A stretch of 64,000 nt of DNA from positions 4,381,925 to 4,445,924 of the forward strand of contig NC_021182.1 of assembly GCF_000389635.1 (NCBI RefSeq). Reading direction: 5' to 3'. Position 1 is the first letter of the stretch. Every line of letters begins with the position of its first letter. Below are positions 42,717-52,964 of the stretch, one piece after another. Below the pieces are notes generated by a model that was given only the letters and a program-made list of their open reading frames with translations, was not told the DNA's origin and searched no databases. This DNA comes from Clostridium pasteurianum BC1. GTDB lineage: Bacteria > Bacillota > Clostridia > Clostridiales > Clostridiaceae. The position numbers were made by a program, and so were the translations under genes.

Positions 42717-45224
42717 CTATGCTCTTCTTCCACAACAATTTTTATATTTTTTACCAGATCCACAAGGACAAGGATCATTTCTTCCAACTTTTTCTTCTTT
42801 CCTTCTTATAGGTTCTCTCACTTCTTCTGTATCACCATGATTTGTAGTAGTTGGTCTAATCACTCTTAATCTTTCAGGAGCTCTTTCAACTTGAACACGA
42901 TATAAATATTTTACTGTTTCAACTTTAATGTTATAAATCATCTCATCAAACATTTGACTTCCTTCAAACTGGTAAGCCTGAACAGGATCCTGCTGTCTAT
43001 ACGCTCTAAGTCCCATACCTTGCTTTAAATGATCCATATTATCAATATGATCCATCCACTTTGTGTCTACTACTCTTAGAAGAATTACTCTTTCTATATC
43101 TCTCATTTGCTCAGATCCAAAGTTTTCTTCTTTTTCAGTGTATATATCCATAGCCGTCTGCAAAAGCTTTTCTTTAATTTCTTCATTAGACATTACTTTT
43201 AATTCGTCAACTGTAATCTTACTCTTTGGTAAATAGATATCCTCTAAAAATTCAATTAAGTGTGATAAATCTTCTTCTATATTTTCTTCTATATCTGTTA
43301 AATGTGAATCTACAGAAGTATAGACAAGATCTTTAATCATAGCTTGAATCTGGGATTTCATGTCTTCACCTTCAAGCACCTGTGCTCTTTGCTTATACAT
43401 AATCTCTCTCTGCTGATTCATTACGTCATCATATTTTAACAAAGTTTTTCTTATATCAAAATTATTGCCTTCAACTTTTTTCTGTGCATTTTCTATGGCA
43501 TTACTTACCATTTTACTTTCAATTGCTTCATCATCTTGTAATCCAAGTCTATCGACCATGCCACTTAATTTATCTGATCCAAATATTCTCATAAGATCGT
43601 CTTCTAATGATACATAGAATCTTGAACTTCCTGGATCTCCTTGACGTCCAGAACGACCTCTCAATTGATTATCAATACGTCTTGACTCATGTCTTTCTGT
43701 ACCAATTATTTTAAGTCCGCCAAACTCCACAACATCATCACCAAGTTTAATATCCGTACCACGGCCTGCCATATTGGTAGCTATAGTTATACTGCCTTTT
43801 TCACCTGCACGGGATATAATTTCAGCTTCCTTTTCATGATATTTAGCATTAAGTACTTGATGCCGTATGCCTTTTCTTTTCAAAAGTTCAGAAAGTACTT
43901 CTGATTTTTCTATACTTACGGTACCTACAAGTACCGGCTGACCATTTTTATTAGTTTCTACTATTTCGTCAACTATAGCATTAAACTTTCCCATTTCTGT
44001 TTTATAAACTAGATCAGGAAAATCTTTTCTTGCAATACCTCTATGTGTTGGTACAACAATTACATCTAAGCCATATATTTCTCTAAATTCTACTTCCTCA
44101 GTCAATGCAGTACCAGTCATACCAGAAAGCTTATTATACAATCTAAAATAATTTTGGAATGTAATAGTAGCAAGAGTCTTTGATTCCTTTTGAACCTTTA
44201 CTGATTCCTTTGCTTCAATTGCCTGATGAAGACCATCGCTATACCTTCTGCCTTCCATAAGTCTTCCAGTAAACTCATCCACTATGATTACTTCTCCATC
44301 TTTCACCATATAGTCTTTATCTTTTTTCATCATGTAATTAGCTTTTAATGCTTGTGATAGATGGTGTTGAATTTCCATATTTTCAGAATCTGCATAATTT
44401 TCTAAATCAAAAAACTTTTCTGCTTTTTCCACTCCTGAGTCATTTAATATTACAGAATTAGACTTTTCGTCTACTGTATAGTCTTCCTTCTTAAGGGTTT
44501 TAGCAAAACCATCTGCTACTTTATAGAATTCAGTTGATTTATCTCCCTCACCAGAAATTATAAGAGGAGTTCTAGATTCATCTATTAAAATAGAGTCAAC
44601 TTCATCCACAATAGAATAATTTAGTGGTCTTTGAACCCTTTCCTCTTTATATATAACCATGTTGTCTCTTAAATAATCAAATCCAAATTCATTATTAGTT
44701 CCATAGGTTATGTCTGAGCAATAAGCTTCTTTCCTCTCATCCTGATTTAAATTATGAAGGATAACTCCTACGCTTAGGCCAAGAAATTCATAAACCTTTC
44801 CCATCCACTCTTTATCTCTCTTTGCAAGATAATCATTTACAGTTACTATATGTACACCCTTACCACTTAATGCATTCAAATATGAAGGCAATGTAGCAAC
44901 TAATGTTTTACCTTCACCAGTTTTCATTTCAGAAATTCTTCCTTGATGAAGCACAATACCACCAATAAGCTGTTCTCTAAAATGCTTCATACCAAGTACT
45001 CTATAAGATGCCTCTCTCACTACTGCAAAAGCCTCTGGAAGTATATCATCTAATGTTTCTCCATTGTTAAGTCTATTTTTAAACTCTTCTGTTTTTTCTT
45101 TAAGTTCATTATCATCTAAAACACTTGTTTTTTCATCAAAACTCTCTATTTTATCTACAATTGGAATAATTCTCTTTACTTCTCTTTCACTATAAGATCC
45201 AAATATTTTTCCTAAAATTCCCAT
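42717..45224 (-). CDS. secA: preprotein translocase ATPase SecA
   Basis: 835 aa from ATG 45224 (GAGGATG before). Motor domain 1 has [20 protein letters not shown] and [20 protein letters not shown]; domain 2 has [20 protein letters not shown] and [20 protein letters not shown]. The C-terminus carries the SEC-C zinc motif [18 protein letters not shown], the SecB/ribosome-contact element. Length is normal. It drives export through SecYEG. Transcribed with prfB. Confidence 0.97.
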   Translation of the reverse strand: MGILGKIFGSYSEREVKRIIPIVDKIESFDEKTSVLDDNELKEKTEEFKNRLNNGETLDDILPEAFAVVREASYRVLGMKHFREQLIGGIVLHQGRISEMKTGEGKTLVATLPSYLNALSGKGVHIVTVNDYLAKRDKEWMGKVYEFLGLSVGVILHNLNQDERKEAYCSDITYGTNNEFGFDYLRDNMVIYKEERVQRPLNYSIVDEVDSILIDESRTPLIISGEGDKSTEFYKVADGFAKTLKKEDYTVDEKSNSVILNDSGVEKAEKFFDLENYADSENMEIQHHLSQALKANYMMKKDKDYMVKDGEVIIVDEFTGRLMEGRRYSDGLHQAIEAKESVKVQKESKTLATITFQNYFRLYNKLSGMTGTALTEEVEFREIYGLDVIVVPTHRGIARKDFPDLVYKTEMGKFNAIVDEIVETNKNGQPVLVGTVSIEKSEVLSELLKRKGIRHQVLNAKYHEKEAEIISRAGEKGSITIATNMAGRGTDIKLGDDVVEFGGLKIIGTERHESRRIDNQLRGRSGRQGDPGSSRFYVSLEDDLMRIFGSDKLSGMVDRLGLQDDEAIESKMVSNAIENAQKKVEGNNFDIRKTLLKYDDVMNQQREIMYKQRAQVLEGEDMKSQIQAMIKDLVYTSVDSHLTDIEENIEEDLSHLIEFLEDIYLPKSKITVDELKVMSNEEIKEKLLQTAMDIYTEKEENFGSEQMRDIERVILLRVVDTKWMDHIDNMDHLKQGMGLRAYRQQDPVQAYQFEGSQMFDEMIYNIKVETVKYLYRVQVERAPERLRVIRPTTTNHGDTEEVREPIRRKEEKVGRNDPCPCGSGKKYKNCCGRRA

Positions 45225-45257
45225 CGAATTCATCCTCACTATGTTTTTATAAAATTA

Positions 45258-45414
45258 GGCATATGAAAATAAATAGTAAGTTAAAGATGCCACGTATATT
45301 TTGGATCATACAAGGAAACAGGTGACCAAGATAGTGAGCTATCTGAGGATTCTGTTGGCCCAGTAGGATTCATAATAGATTAGCATACTGACTAGTTATT
45401 TATTTGAATGTGCC
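45258..45414. mobile_element. MITE-like element, full-length copy F2
   Basis: 157 bp. Left end GGCATATGAAAATAAATAGT then AAGTTAAAGATGC; right end, inverted, GGCACATTCAAATAAATAAC then TAGTCAGTATGC, so the terminal inverted repeats span about 32 bp with some mismatches. The centre (ACAAGGAAACAGGT, GATTCTGTTGGCCCAGTAGG) matches F3 in the opposite orientation. No open frame of note. Between hpf and secA. Confidence 0.8.
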
Positions 45415-45499
45415 TTATACAAAAGTATTATACCTAATAGATTATAACATCTAACTTATATTCCTTCAACTTATATAATGTTTATTTAAACTTTACATT

Positions 45500-45533
45500 A
45501 AAAGAGTGTAGATTTATAAATCCACACTCTTTT
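45500..45533 (-). terminator. terminator after hpf
   Basis: AAAAGAGTGT.GATTTA and TAAATC.ACACTCTTTT form a 17-position stem with one mismatch, directly after the hpf stop. Confidence 0.85.
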
Positions 45534-45543
45534 AATATATAAA

Positions 45544-46080
45544 TTAAAATTCTGGCTCGATAAGACCATAATTACCATCTTTTCTCTTATAAACTACATT
45601 TACTTCACTTGAATCAGCATTTTGAAAAACAAAGAAACTATGCGCTAATAACTCCATCTGTAAAACAGCTTCTTCCTCTGACATTGGTTTTATGGCAAAT
45701 CTTTTTGTCTTTACTATTGATGGTTCTTTTACTTCATCTTTATTATCTTGTTCAAAATCAGGTATAGATTGGAATCTTAAAGATGCACCATATTTTCTCT
45801 TTTCTAACTTAGTTTTTTGCTTTCTCACCTGTCTTTCCATTTTGTCTGCAACTAAATCTATGGCAGCATACATATCTGTATTAGACTCTTCACCTCTAAG
45901 TATAGCTCCTCCAAAAAGAATAGTCACTTCAACTATTTGCCTGTAATTTTCCACACTTAAAGTTGCATGAGCTGTTACATCAGGATTAAAGTACCTATCT
46001 AATTTTGTCAATTTCTTTTCAAGGGCACTTCTAAGACCATTTGTAACCTCTACATTTTTTCCGCTAATAGTTATTCTCAT
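45544..46080 (-). CDS. hpf: long-form ribosome hibernation promoting factor
   Basis: 178 aa. Residues 1-100 form the HPF/YfiA domain (ITISGKNVEVTNGLRSALEK; VADKMERQVRKQKTKLEKRK). Residues 120-178 are the long-form C-terminal dimerisation domain (VKTKRFAIKPMSEEEAVLQM; HSFFVFQNADSSEVNVVYKR; GNYGLIEPEF). It pairs 70S ribosomes into inactive 100S dimers in stationary phase. It lies near raiA RNA, whose name comes from this neighbourhood. GAGGAG before the ATG. Confidence 0.96.
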   Translation of the reverse strand: MRITISGKNVEVTNGLRSALEKKLTKLDRYFNPDVTAHATLSVENYRQIVEVTILFGGAILRGEESNTDMYAAIDLVADKMERQVRKQKTKLEKRKYGASLRFQSIPDFEQDNKDEVKEPSIVKTKRFAIKPMSEEEAVLQMELLAHSFFVFQNADSSEVNVVYKRKDGNYGLIEPEF

Positions 46081-46420
46081 ATTAACAGCTCCTCTCTAGA
46101 ACCAATTGTTGAATTATATTCTTAGGATAATTATTCCTGTGATAATATTTTATTACTTTTTATATAAAGTATCAAGTATTAAAAGATAAATTGACAGAAT
46201 ATTATATAAATTTTTTATTAATACTCTTTTATATATACCTTATTATTATTTACAAAATATCTATGTTTAAAACCATAAAATAATTGTTATTTTTAATATA
46301 TAATCATTTTAAACACATCTAAATGATTAGACCACAAAAGCTGTAAATTAAAATCTATCAATAAATTATCAAAATTTAGTTTTAAATTTTATAATTTTAA
46401 TAAGAATTGATTTTCATCAA
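46081..46420. other. AT-rich gap upstream of hpf, no gene seen
   Basis: About 340 bases with no open frame worth calling. It should contain the hpf promoter or promoters. Nothing else stands out. Confidence 0.4.
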
Positions 46421-46446
46421 AAGAACACCCAATTTGGGTGTTCCTT
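46421..46446 (-). terminator. terminator after the Spo0E-like gene
   Basis: GAACACCCAA / TTGGGTGTTC, followed leftward by TTTTGATG. Confidence 0.85.
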
Positions 46447-46463
46447 TCAATTTCTATAATAGA

Positions 46464-46631
46464 TTACTTAAACTTTTTTAATAATCTATTATATTTGTTT
46501 AGTAGCTTGTCTAAATTTTGACTTAAGTCTACTAATTCTGGATCAGTTAATTCTAATTTTTTATTCATTAACTGATGCATTAAAGTTCTTAATTCTTCAA
46601 TTTTATTTAACATTATCTCTACTTCTGTCAT
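46464..46631 (-). CDS. Spo0E-like sporulation regulatory phosphatase
   Basis: 55 aa from ATG 46631, 5 bases after AGGAGGG. Two helices, with the family signature SQNLDKLLNKY near residue 38 (SQxLDxLI/LxxY), as in Spo0E/YisI/YnzD. Such proteins dephosphorylate Spo0A-P and delay sporulation. Very short, as usual. It has its own terminator. Confidence 0.85.
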   Translation of the reverse strand: MTEVEIMLNKIEELRTLMHQLMNKKLELTDPELVDLSQNLDKLLNKYNRLLKKFK

Positions 46632-46715
46632 AATATCCCTCCTTTCATTACCATATAATAACAAAATTCGCGGATATAAACATATTTTTTAAAATATTTA
46701 TAAATAGAGCATATA

Positions 46716-46746
46716 TAAAAAAAACACCGGCATTTTGCTGGTGTTA
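46716..46746 (-). terminator. strong terminator upstream of the Spo0E-like gene
   Basis: Leftward: AACACCAGC, AAAAT, GCCGGTGTT, then TTTTTTT. It ends transcription coming from the RNA region to the right. Confidence 0.9.
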
Positions 46747-46795
46747 ATTATTAACAAATATAGATATATTGAATTATTAGATAAATATAGCATTA

Positions 46796-46985
46796 AATAA
46801 AAAGGAGCCTTATCGTAGGCCCCTTAGGTTCATCTTTATGATTATTTAAACAACTCATTATTATTACCTTCATAGCAGTTTCCTTAATATTTACTCCCAG
46901 ACAAATCGTCTTTGCCTTTTCCATAAATTTAATGTACCTTCTAGTTAACTATATGCTAACTAGGTCGGGAATAATGATTTTTAAA
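46796..46985 (-). ncRNA. possible small RNA or small ORF transcript
   Basis: Ends leftward in a clear terminator (AGGGGCCT, ACGATA, AGGCTCCT, TTTTTA at 46796-46824). Upstream it has a hairpin CTAGTTA/TAACTAG and another AGAC/GTCT. A 43-codon frame starts at ATG 46924 (MEKAKTICLGVNIKETAMKV, then IIMSCLNNHKDEPKGP), but its last codons run through the terminator, which argues against coding. No promoter pair is seen, so it may be read-through from the raiA RNA. Confidence 0.35.
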
Positions 46986-46989
46986 TAAA

Positions 46990-47240
46990 TATAGCAGTCT
47001 TAAAAAAGACTGCTAAACAGCACCATAAGTGCATTATTAAATTAGCTGACCTGGTCTTTGACCCCACACTCGCCTGCTGGAACTTTTGCTACCCGGAATT
47101 AACCTCTCACTAGTTGTTCTCTCGTTTTCACGGCAGGACTTACCTCTAAACCGCACCATGCTCATTAAACTTTGTTTAACTTACGTGGATCGCTTTGCCT
47201 GCGACTGGCATCGACTTTCAACCACAAACCTAACTTAATA
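46990..47240 (-). ncRNA. raiA: raiA structured RNA
   Basis: About 240 bases of GC-rich, structured sequence in an AT-rich genome, between comFC and hpf as in other clostridia. Leftward blocks: AAAGTCGATGCCAGTCGCAG, GCAAAGCGATCCACGTAAGT, TGGTGCGGTTTAGAGGTAAG, TCCTGCCGTGAAAACGAGAG, TTCCGGGTAGCAAAAGTTCC, AGCAGGCGAGTGTGGGGTCA, AAGACCAGGTCAGC. A hairpin TAGCAGTCT/AGACTGCTA closes it. The assignment rests on location, size and these blocks. The RNA is reported to affect stationary-phase physiology and sporulation in a clostridium; its mechanism is not settled. Confidence 0.85.
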
Positions 47241-47246
47241 CTTAAT

Positions 47247-47274
47247 ATTATATACTAGTTTTAGCAGCAGTCAA
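47247..47274 (-). promoter_or_regulatory. sigma-A-type promoter for raiA RNA, inside comFC
   Basis: Leftward TTGACT (47274-47269), 16 bases, TATAAT (47252-47247). The -10 overlaps the comFC stop region. Predicted start is near 47240, just before the conserved RNA blocks. Confidence 0.75.
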
Positions 47275-47925
47275 GACGCTAACCTTTTTTGCTCCATTGT
47301 TAAGTATTTCCTGAGCACAATAATAGGAAGTAGCACCTGTAGTTATAACATCATCAATAATTAAAATATTTTTATTTAAAATTATATTGGGATTTTTTAT
47401 TTTAAAGGATGAAGATAGATTTTTCCATCTTGACTCACCATCCAATCCAATTTGATCTTTAGTTTCTTTTACTTTTCCAAGGCAGTCTATCAGTTCTACA
47501 TGAAGTTTTTCACTTATAACCTTAGCTAAAATTCTACTCTGATTATATCCTCTTTTCTTCACAGCTTTTTTAGTCATGGGCACAAAAGTCACGCCCTCAA
47601 ATTTAATAGCATTCTCTTCTATGACCTTTACCATAAAACTTCCTATGATATCCGCACAGGCAAAATCACTTTTATATTTAAGCCTTAAAATTAATTTAGC
47701 CATGATATTAGAGTAATAAGACACGCTATAACAAATTATTTCACTATTTGCCCTTTCAATTCTTATAATATCCTTACAAAATTTAATTTTTTTTCTACAT
47801 TCATCACATATATTTATTTCTTCCACATAAGCCCCACATACTGTGCACTTATATTCCCCACAGTATACTATGCTCAGTATACAATCCAATAAATATTTTA
47901 TATACTTAATAATCCATCTTCCCAT
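47248..47925 (-). CDS. comFC: ComFC-type phosphoribosyltransferase-fold protein
   Basis: 225 aa. N-terminal zinc pairs YKCTVCGAYVEEINICDECR near 25-45; C-terminal PRTase fold with PMTKKAVKKRGYNQSRILAK and the PRPP loop NILIIDDVITTGATSYYCAQ near 190. ComFC acts with ComFA in handling DNA during natural transformation. It overlaps the ComFA-like gene by 28 bases. The promoter of raiA RNA lies within its 3' end. Confidence 0.9.
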   Translation of the reverse strand: MGRWIIKYIKYLLDCILSIVYCGEYKCTVCGAYVEEINICDECRKKIKFCKDIIRIERANSEIICYSVSYYSNIMAKLILRLKYKSDFACADIIGSFMVKVIEENAIKFEGVTFVPMTKKAVKKRGYNQSRILAKVISEKLHVELIDCLGKVKETKDQIGLDGESRWKNLSSSFKIKNPNIILNKNILIIDDVITTGATSYYCAQEILNNGAKKVSVLTAAKTSI

Positions 47926-48920
47926 GCTTTTTTGTTGAAGTTTCGAGTTATAGCCTTAGCTTTTTCAATTTCATAATTTTCTTCCTTGGCTAAAAATATA
48001 ACTTCTCCCCGACTTCCTATATCTCCTTCTCCTGTTCTACCACAAAAGTATACTAATTTTTTATAATTAAATTCACTATTATCTGCAAATAAAACTATTA
48101 TATTCATACTGCCATTATTGCAAATGCTATCAAAATCATCTGTTACAATTATCCCACCCTCATATTTATGGAGCTCATTTATTTTACTTGTATTGTTTTC
48201 GTACTTGGAATGATATGTTATATTATGAGTAAGCATTTCACAATACTTAAATACATAGGATGTAACATTAAATATGTTTACACTATTTGGTAAAATCATA
48301 GCTACTCTTCTACCTATATTTATTGACCATTTTATATATTCGTATACAACAAAGGGCATATCTTTATTTATATCAATTCTTGTGGTTATGACTCTAGGCT
48401 CAACTAAAGGCATTTTATTATACTTAGCAGGCAAAAGGATCTCTTTTCCCTTGTTAAAGATATCATCAATAGAATATGCTATAAGCTTTCCATGTCCATT
48501 GCAGCATTTATTCATAATATCTATTATTTCATATTTAGAATATAGTGGGTAGCTTCTAATATCATCATAAATTACTAAATCAAATTTATCTTTAATCAGT
48601 ATAGACTTTTTATAATTACAGAAGACTAAAGAAGAATTTGTCATAGTTACACTATTTCTAATATAAGTATATTTTCTGAACTTAGTATTATTTCTAAAGT
48701 ATTTAATTATTTGAATATTTTTTTCATATTCACCAGTTATGTATAGTACCTTTTTTTCATCATTTATGAATTCCATTATTGTCTTAATAAATATAAGAGA
48801 TGTATTATACGGAGGCGCTACAACGCTTAAAAAATTTTTTCTTCCGAGACTCCAATTTAAAATAGCATTACTGATTTTTATTTCTTCTATGCTGAGATTA
48901 TTTAAATTATTAGTATTCAT
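47898..48920 (-). CDS. ComFA-like protein with degenerate helicase motor
   Basis: 340 aa from ATG 48920, preceded by GGGAGG. Placement and overlap with comFC indicate the comFA position. Fold elements of a superfamily 2 helicase remain (KKVLYITGEYEKNIQIIKYF; FDLVIYDDIRSYPLYSKYEI; RRVAMILPNSVNIFN; IVTDDFDSICNNGSMNIIVL; LVYFCGRTGEGDIGSRGEVI), but the P-loop is absent (VVAPPYNTSLIFI instead of a GKT loop) and DEAD-box is DDIR. It also lacks the N-terminal zinc finger of Bacillus ComFA. ATPase function is doubtful. Confidence 0.75.
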   Translation of the reverse strand: MNTNNLNNLSIEEIKISNAILNWSLGRKNFLSVVAPPYNTSLIFIKTIMEFINDEKKVLYITGEYEKNIQIIKYFRNNTKFRKYTYIRNSVTMTNSSLVFCNYKKSILIKDKFDLVIYDDIRSYPLYSKYEIIDIMNKCCNGHGKLIAYSIDDIFNKGKEILLPAKYNKMPLVEPRVITTRIDINKDMPFVVYEYIKWSINIGRRVAMILPNSVNIFNVTSYVFKYCEMLTHNITYHSKYENNTSKINELHKYEGGIIVTDDFDSICNNGSMNIIVLFADNSEFNYKKLVYFCGRTGEGDIGSRGEVIFLAKEENYEIEKAKAITRNFNKKAWEDGLLSI

Positions 48921-49026
48921 AACTATGCCTCCCATACTCATCATATTATTTTCAATGATGATATAATAGAATTCAATTTTTCCAATACAAATAATATATT
49001 TATTTGTATTTTATTATATTACATTT

Positions 49027-51234
49027 CTATTGTATTATATCTATAATTCTCCACTTAAGACCGGAATATCTATCAAAGCTTTTATTATTATTTATCATAA
49101 ATTGTATTGCCTTTTGGTTACCTACAAGAACTACTAGCTTTTTAGCCCTAGTTATACCCGTATATAATAAATTTCTATTCATAAGCAGCGGTGGTCCCAT
49201 AAACACGGGCATTACCACTACTGGAAATTCGCTTCCCTGACTTTTATGTATTGTAATAGCGTATGCAAGGTCTAACTCCTCTAAATACATGTCTTCGTAG
49301 ACTACTTTTCTCTCGTTATCAAATATTACAACAGGATTATTTTTATCATCAATATCTTCAATAAATCCTACATCTCCATTGAATACACCTTCTCCTTCTT
49401 TTTCCCCAATACCTGCAACTCTAGTCCATTTCAATGTATAATTATTTTTAATCTGCATAACCTTATCACCAGTTCTAAATATTATGTCTCTGGATTTAAT
49501 TTCTTTTTTTCCTTCTTCATTGGGATTTAAAACCTGTTGAATACTATTATTTAAGTTTGATACTCCTAGAAGTCCCTTTCTCATAGGTGAAAGAACTTGA
49601 ATATGATGTTTACTATGCCATTTTGTATTAAACTTAGGTAGACGTTTATGTATAAGCTCTATAACAGTATTAAGTATATTCTCATTTCCATCCCTGCTTA
49701 TAAAATAAAAATCCTTATCTTTTTTATTCAAAATTGGCATTTCTCCGCTATTAATTTTGTGTGCATTTACTATAATCATACTCTCTTTGGCTTGCCTAAA
49801 TATATCTTTTAACCTCACTACTTTTATAACTCCACTTTCTATTACATCTTTTAGCACATTACCTGGTCCTACAGAAGGCAATTGATCAACATCTCCAACG
49901 ATTATAAGCCTTGTGCCCATTCCTATGGCTTTAAGGAGATTATTCATTAATACAATATCAATCATAGATGCTTCATCAACTATAATTACATCACATTCTA
50001 AAGGACATTCCTCTTTTTTAAAAAATGTCATTTGCTCATCGTTTCCAACTCCCAGCTCCAATAATCTATGTATTGTCTTTGCTTCCCTTCCCGAGGCTTC
50101 TGACATTCTTTTGGCAGCTCTACCTGTTGGTGCAGCCATAAATACTCTTAAAGATTCCTTTTCAAATATATGAGTTATACAATTTATGATAGTAGTTTTA
50201 CCCGTGCCAGGACCACCAGTAATCACTTCAACTCCATTTTCAAACGCACCTCTTATAGCTTCTTTCTGTGTTAACGCAAAATCTATAGAATTCAAATTTT
50301 CAAACTCTTCTATTTTGCTATCTATATCAATTTTAATATCATCGTATTTATTGGTAGCCAAAGTTATTATTTTTTTAGTCACACCTAATTCACAATAGTA
50401 ATAGGGCATAGTAAATACACAATTTTCATTATCAATTATCTCAATTTTTATTTTCTGTTCTAGAGTACATTCATATATATTTTTTTCTATATTTGCTTTT
50501 TCTGCTGAAAGCATATCCATGGCTTGTTTAATTAATTTTTCTATAGGCATATAGGTATTTCCCATAGCACAAAATTCATTTACAATATAGTTTATTCCAC
50601 TTTGTATTCTAAAAGGAGAGTCTGCTTCTATACCTAAACTCCTTGCAATTTTATCTGCACTTTTAAATCCGATACCAGCTATATCCTCTGTTAACATATA
50701 GGGATTTTCTTTAACAACCTTTATAGATTCTGATCCATATTTCTTATATATTTTTACACATTGGTTAGGAGTTATTCCATAAGTCTGTAAAAAAACCATT
50801 ATATTTCTTATTTCTCTTTGTGTAGAATAAGATTCATATATAATTTTTATTTTTTTATCTCCTATACCCTCTATTTCACTAAGTCTATCTATATCATTAT
50901 CCAATATTTCAAGAGTCTTCTCACCAAATTTATCAACTATTTTCTTTGCTGTTACAGGACCAATTCCAGCTATAACTCCGGAAGATAAATATTTCTCTAT
51001 TCCAATTTTAGAATCTGGTACTACTTCTTCACAGGCAATAACTTTTAATTGTCTTCCAAACTGTGGATGCTTAACCCATTCTCCCTGCAACTTTAATGAT
51101 TGCCCCTCTATAATATATGGTATACACCCTACTATGGTATGCCTTATATCTTTTTCTTTAACGTGAGCTACAACATACCCATTTTCTTCATTTTTAAAAA
51201 CTATATCTTCAACAATGCAGTTTAATTGGGACAT
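49027..51234 (-). CDS. recD2: RecD2-type superfamily 1B DNA helicase
   Basis: 735 aa. The N-terminal OB/HhH part has FGRQLKVIACEEVVPDSKIG, SSGVIAGIGPVTAKKIVDKF and ENPYMLTEDIAGIGFKSADK. Motor: Walker A VITGGPGTGKTTIINCITHI near 340, AAPTGRAAKRMSEASGREAK, IVDEASMIDIVL, VGDVDQLPSVGPG, LKDIFRQAKESMIIVNAHKI, and C-terminal AITIHKSQGSEFPVVVMPV. It is the RecBC-independent RecD found in Firmicutes and unwinds 5' to 3' in repair. ATG after GGGAGAG. Confidence 0.95.
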   Translation of the reverse strand: MSQLNCIVEDIVFKNEENGYVVAHVKEKDIRHTIVGCIPYIIEGQSLKLQGEWVKHPQFGRQLKVIACEEVVPDSKIGIEKYLSSGVIAGIGPVTAKKIVDKFGEKTLEILDNDIDRLSEIEGIGDKKIKIIYESYSTQREIRNIMVFLQTYGITPNQCVKIYKKYGSESIKVVKENPYMLTEDIAGIGFKSADKIARSLGIEADSPFRIQSGINYIVNEFCAMGNTYMPIEKLIKQAMDMLSAEKANIEKNIYECTLEQKIKIEIIDNENCVFTMPYYYCELGVTKKIITLATNKYDDIKIDIDSKIEEFENLNSIDFALTQKEAIRGAFENGVEVITGGPGTGKTTIINCITHIFEKESLRVFMAAPTGRAAKRMSEASGREAKTIHRLLELGVGNDEQMTFFKKEECPLECDVIIVDEASMIDIVLMNNLLKAIGMGTRLIIVGDVDQLPSVGPGNVLKDVIESGVIKVVRLKDIFRQAKESMIIVNAHKINSGEMPILNKKDKDFYFISRDGNENILNTVIELIHKRLPKFNTKWHSKHHIQVLSPMRKGLLGVSNLNNSIQQVLNPNEEGKKEIKSRDIIFRTGDKVMQIKNNYTLKWTRVAGIGEKEGEGVFNGDVGFIEDIDDKNNPVVIFDNERKVVYEDMYLEELDLAYAITIHKSQGSEFPVVVMPVFMGPPLLMNRNLLYTGITRAKKLVVLVGNQKAIQFMINNNKSFDRYSGLKWRIIDIIQ

Positions 51235-51527
51235 AAAATCTCTCCTACTATCAACAAATCTTATCCAGTTACAATTATTATCTATAATGCTTAATATAAA
51301 AATTATATCATACTAAATATGCCCATTACAAAATATTTAATTACACCTGAAGTTCTATGAAAATTTATAGTGATATTATAGGCTTTATATGCCTAATTAC
51401 AAATAATGTTCATTATACAACATTACTCTATACAGAGAACATTGTTATTATTTACATAAATATTACATTAAATACTGTATTTAATGTATAATCTAATAAC
51501 TAAAATTCAACAAATAATTGGGGCATG
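51235..51527. other. AT-rich gap between recD2 and the metK terminator, no gene seen
   Basis: About 290 bases; it should hold the recD2 promoter. No repeat of the two families and no open frame of note. Confidence 0.4.
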
Positions 51528-51559
51528 AAAATAGGGAGCTTATTCAAGCTCCCTATTTT
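51528..51559 (-). terminator. terminator after metK
   Basis: AAAATAGGGAGCTT and AAGCTCCCTATTTT, 14-bp perfect stem, 4-base loop. Confidence 0.85.
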
Positions 51560-51607
51560 AACTAACTTTAAAACATTATATTTTAGATATTAAATTTTAA
51601 AGTAACT

Positions 51608-52783
51608 TTATATATATTTTTTTATTTCATCTACTTTATCAAGTTTCTCCCATGGTACATCTATATCTGTTCTACCAAAATGTCCATAAGCTGCTACTTG
51701 TTTATATATCGGTCTTCTTAAATCTAAATCCCTTATTATAGCGGCAGGTCTCAAATCAAATACTTTTTCAACAATTTCAACAATCTTATCTTCAGAAATT
51801 TTTCCAGTTCCAAAGGTATCAATAGAAATTGATACAGGCTTTGCAACACCTATTGCATAAGCAAGTTGTATTTCAAGTTTATCAGCAATACCAGCTGCAA
51901 CCAAATTTTTAGCAACCCATCTACTAGCATAAGCTGCTGATCTATCAACCTTAGTTGGATCTTTGCCAGAGAATGCTCCACCACCATGTCTACCATATCC
52001 ACCATAAGTATCTACTATTATTTTTCTACCAGTAAGTCCTGAATCTCCTTGAGGTCCACCTACAACAAATCTTCCGGTAGGATTGATAAAATACTTTGTA
52101 TTTTCATCTAAAAGTTCAGCAGGAACAACTGGCTTTATAACATTCTCAATAAGATCTTTTGCAATATCTTCCTGTGAAACTTCTGGGCTATGCTGAGTTG
52201 ATATAACAATAGCATCTATTCTTACTGGTTTGTTATCTTCATATTCAACTGTCACCTGAGTTTTTCCATCTGGTCTTAAATAAGCTAATTTCCCATTTTT
52301 TCTAACTTCAGTTAGCCTTCTTGAGAGCTTATGAGCTAAAGCTATAGGCATAGGCATGTATTCTGGAGTTTCATTTGTTGCAAAACCAAACATCATACCT
52401 TGATCTCCTGCGCCAACAGCCTCTAATTTGTCCATTTCTCCCTTTCTTGATTCTAATGCTTCATCTACACCTTGAGCTATATCAGCAGATTGTTCGTCAA
52501 TTGAGGTAACCACTGCGCATGTATCACAATCAAAGCCAAATTTTGCTCTAGTATATCCTATTTCTCTTATTGTTTCTCTAACAACTTTAGGTATATCAAC
52601 ATAACATTTTGTTGATATTTCTCCCATTACATTAACTATACCTGTAGTAACTGTTGTTTCGCAAGCCACTCTTCCATATGGATCCTGTGCAAGTATAGCA
52701 TCTAATACTCCATCAGATATCTGGTCACATATTTTATCTGGATGTCCTTCAGTTACCGATTCAGAAGTAAATAATTTTCTCAC
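51608..52783 (-). CDS. metK: S-adenosylmethionine synthase
   Basis: 391 aa, GTG start after [30 protein letters not shown] at the start with the ATP/methionine His, [20 protein letters not shown] near 119, [20 protein letters not shown] and [20 protein letters not shown] with catalytic Lys. It makes SAM from methionine and ATP. The SAM-I riboswitch upstream closes the feedback loop. Linked to the window's metY route, which supplies homocysteine for methionine. Confidence 0.97.
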   Translation of the reverse strand: MRKLFTSESVTEGHPDKICDQISDGVLDAILAQDPYGRVACETTVTTGIVNVMGEISTKCYVDIPKVVRETIREIGYTRAKFGFDCDTCAVVTSIDEQSADIAQGVDEALESRKGEMDKLEAVGAGDQGMMFGFATNETPEYMPMPIALAHKLSRRLTEVRKNGKLAYLRPDGKTQVTVEYEDNKPVRIDAIVISTQHSPEVSQEDIAKDLIENVIKPVVPAELLDENTKYFINPTGRFVVGGPQGDSGLTGRKIIVDTYGGYGRHGGGAFSGKDPTKVDRSAAYASRWVAKNLVAAGIADKLEIQLAYAIGVAKPVSISIDTFGTGKISEDKIVEIVEKVFDLRPAAIIRDLDLRRPIYKQVAAYGHFGRTDIDVPWEKLDKVDEIKKYI

Positions 52784-52805
52784 TGTACTTTCCCCCTTGT
52801 CATAT

Positions 52806-52841
52806 AAAAAACTAAAGTCTCTTCTTAAATAAGAAGAGACT
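52806..52841 (-). terminator. SAM riboswitch terminator
   Basis: Leftward AGTCTCTTCTT, loop, AAGAAGAGACT, then TTTAGTTTTTTAT. It lies between the aptamer and metK. Confidence 0.9.
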
Positions 52842-52855
52842 ATTTTTGCAAATCT

Positions 52856-52964
52856 CTCTTATCTTGCAGAAATCTATCTGCGGGAATTGGCACCTTAATG
52901 TGAAAATAACACACTGGTTGCCGGGTTTCATAGGGCCATTTCCCTCCACCTCTCTCGATAAGAG
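52856..52964 (-). ncRNA. SAM-I (S-box) riboswitch controlling metK
   Basis: Leftward: P1 CTCTTATC pairs with GATAAGAG; then GAGAGAGGTGGAGGGA, GGCCCTATGAAACCCGGCAA, CC, AAGGTGCCAATTCC and the GCAGATAGATTTCTGC hairpin, all S-box hallmarks. SAM binding should let the terminator form. A TATAAT at 52980-52975 lies a few bases before it and may be its -10. Confidence 0.96.
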
